Shown here: piece after piece, positions 63,339 through 64,000 of the stretch | Layout of the letters: each line of letters starts with the position of its first letter | Position numbering within the stretch: the stretch's first letter is position 1 | Source: Meiothermus sp. QL-1 | Lineage (GTDB): Bacteria > Deinococcota > Deinococci > Deinococcales > Thermaceae | NCBI RefSeq assembly: GCF_003351145.1 | Contig: NZ_QQSV01000001.1 | Coordinates: 186,001-250,000, forward strand | Length of the DNA: 64,000 bases | Direction of reading: 5' to 3' | The notes under the pieces: generated by a model | What the model saw: only the letters and a program-made list of their open reading frames with translations | Databases searched by the model: none | Told to the model about the DNA's origin: nothing | Position numbers and translations under genes: made by a program

Positions 63339-64000
63339 GGCGCTTCTGCCTGCCGAGCTGGCGCAGGCCTTCCGTTACGCCACCGATTGGTTTGCGGTTT
63401 ATCTGGAAGAGATCAATGCCCTCAACGTCTACCCGGTGCCCGACGGCGATACCGGCACCAACATGCACCTCACCCTCCAATCGGTGCGGCGGGAGCTGGA
63501 CCTGGTGGACACCCAGAAGATGGGGGAGGTGGCCCGGGCCATCAGCTACGGCTCGCTCCTCGGGGCTCGAGGCAACTCGGGGGTGATCACCTCGCAGATC
63601 CTGAAAGGTTTTGCCGATGCCATCAAGGAGGCCCAGGCGATCTCCCCCAATTTGCTGTCCAAAGCTTTGGAGGAGGGCTCCCGCACCGGCTACAAGGCGG
63701 TGATGAAGCCGGTGGAGGGCACCATCCTCACCGTCTCCCGGGCGGTGGCCGAGGGGGCCCGCCAGGCGGTGGAGGCGGGGGCCGAGACCCTGGAGGAGGT
63801 GCTGGAGCAGGCTTTGCGCCAGGGGCGCGAGGCCTCCGACCGCACCCCCGAGCTGCTGCCGGTGCTGAAGCAGGCCGGGGTGGTGGACGCGGGGGGGGTG
63901 GGTCTGCTGCGCTTCTTGGAGGGGCTGCAGGGCTATCTGCTGCAAAAACCTTTGCCAGAGCCTCCCAAGGTGGAGCGGTACGCCCAGACCGTCTTCGAGG
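63331..64000 (+). CDS. fakA: Fatty acid kinase FakA / DAK2-domain protein, 3' end outside the window
   Basis: The first 223 codons are present; the gene runs off the right edge. GTG 63331 overlaps the Gls24 gene by 8 bases. The DAK (DhaL) ATP-binding domain fills the visible part: NVYPVPDGDTGTNMHLTL for Mg-ATP, SLLGARGNSGVITSQILKGF and VDAGGVGLLRFLEGL. With a FakB carrier it phosphorylates fatty acids for incorporation into phospholipid. The C-terminal FakB-interacting domain lies beyond the edge. Confidence 0.92.
   Translation, partial: MARALLPAELAQAFRYATDWFAVYLEEINALNVYPVPDGDTGTNMHLTLQSVRRELDLVDTQKMGEVARAISYGSLLGARGNSGVITSQILKGFADAIKEAQAISPNLLSKALEEGSRTGYKAVMKPVEGTILTVSRAVAEGARQAVEAGAETLEEVLEQALRQGREASDRTPELLPVLKQAGVVDAGGVGLLRFLEGLQGYLLQKPLPEPPKVERYAQTVFE

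Overview
The window is a GC-rich chromosomal segment of a bacterium of the Thermaceae (phylum Deinococcus-Thermus). RpoB, RpoC, SpeE, the SdrP-type regulator and the proline-iminopeptidase-like protein read as close relatives of the Thermus thermophilus proteins as I remember them. They differ enough that a Meiothermus-type genus seems likelier than Thermus itself; this placement is inference. I saw no tRNA or rRNA gene, insertion sequence, prophage or CRISPR array. Coding density is very high, with many 1-11 base gene overlaps.

Layout. (1) 1-10716, minus strand: five consecutive genes for exported cell-envelope proteins built from DUF11-like Ig-fold repeats. They include a 1829-residue protein that seems to end in a large outer-membrane beta-barrel. 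(2) 10928-15039, minus: a pyrimidine operon, pyrR-pyrB-pyrC, that continues into a lipoprotein and an orphan response regulator and ends at tandem terminators. Its leader carries a PyrR site, a 31-codon leader peptide and an attenuator. (3) 15060-20603, plus: secreted esterase, membrane acyltransferase, lipoprotein hydrolase, cation exchanger and pyrG with an attenuator-like leader. (4) 20600-31727, minus: SdrP-like regulator, CorA-like channel, CutA, an ornithine-cyclodeaminase-family enzyme, a sulfite dehydrogenase/diheme cytochrome/MOSC set, mutS-mutL, mscL and bshA (bacillithiol synthesis). (5) 31820-37859, plus: hisC-hisB-hisH, a membrane protein, a SpeD-like protein beside speE, a DsbA-like thiol protein, a B12-binding subunit, an AhpD-like protein and a small membrane protein. 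(6) 37856-43465, minus: 2-oxoglutarate dehydrogenase genes (sucA, sucB, lpdA) and pterin carbinolamine dehydratase. (7) 43500-58173, plus: an FMN riboswitch controlling a RibY-like binding protein, then acylphosphatase, tyrS, a dipeptidase, a TauE-like exporter, rpoB-rpoC and three small-molecule enzymes. (8) 58180-64000: rpmI-rplT, a crotonase-fold protein, truB, a divergent lrp/ald pair, a DUF3108-like protein, Gls24 and a fakA fragment.

Regulation. About twenty genes on both strands have a -10-like TANNNT box ending 5-8 bases before the start codon, the arrangement expected of leaderless transcripts. The exceptions carry structured leaders: pyrR, pyrG, ribY, rpoB and rpmI. Three of the four convergent gene pairs share one CTAG that supplies the TAG stop of both genes.

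Most interesting items: the DUF11/beta-barrel envelope cluster with its repeated operator-like sites and a 16-bp intercistronic hairpin; a SpeD homologue that has lost the pyruvoyl-forming serine beside speE; short leader ORFs that run into attenuator-like hairpins ahead of both pyrR and pyrG; an FMN riboswitch whose expression platform can be read as pairing with the Shine-Dalgarno region of a lone riboflavin-type binding protein; and an alpha/beta hydrolase with glycine in place of the nucleophile serine.
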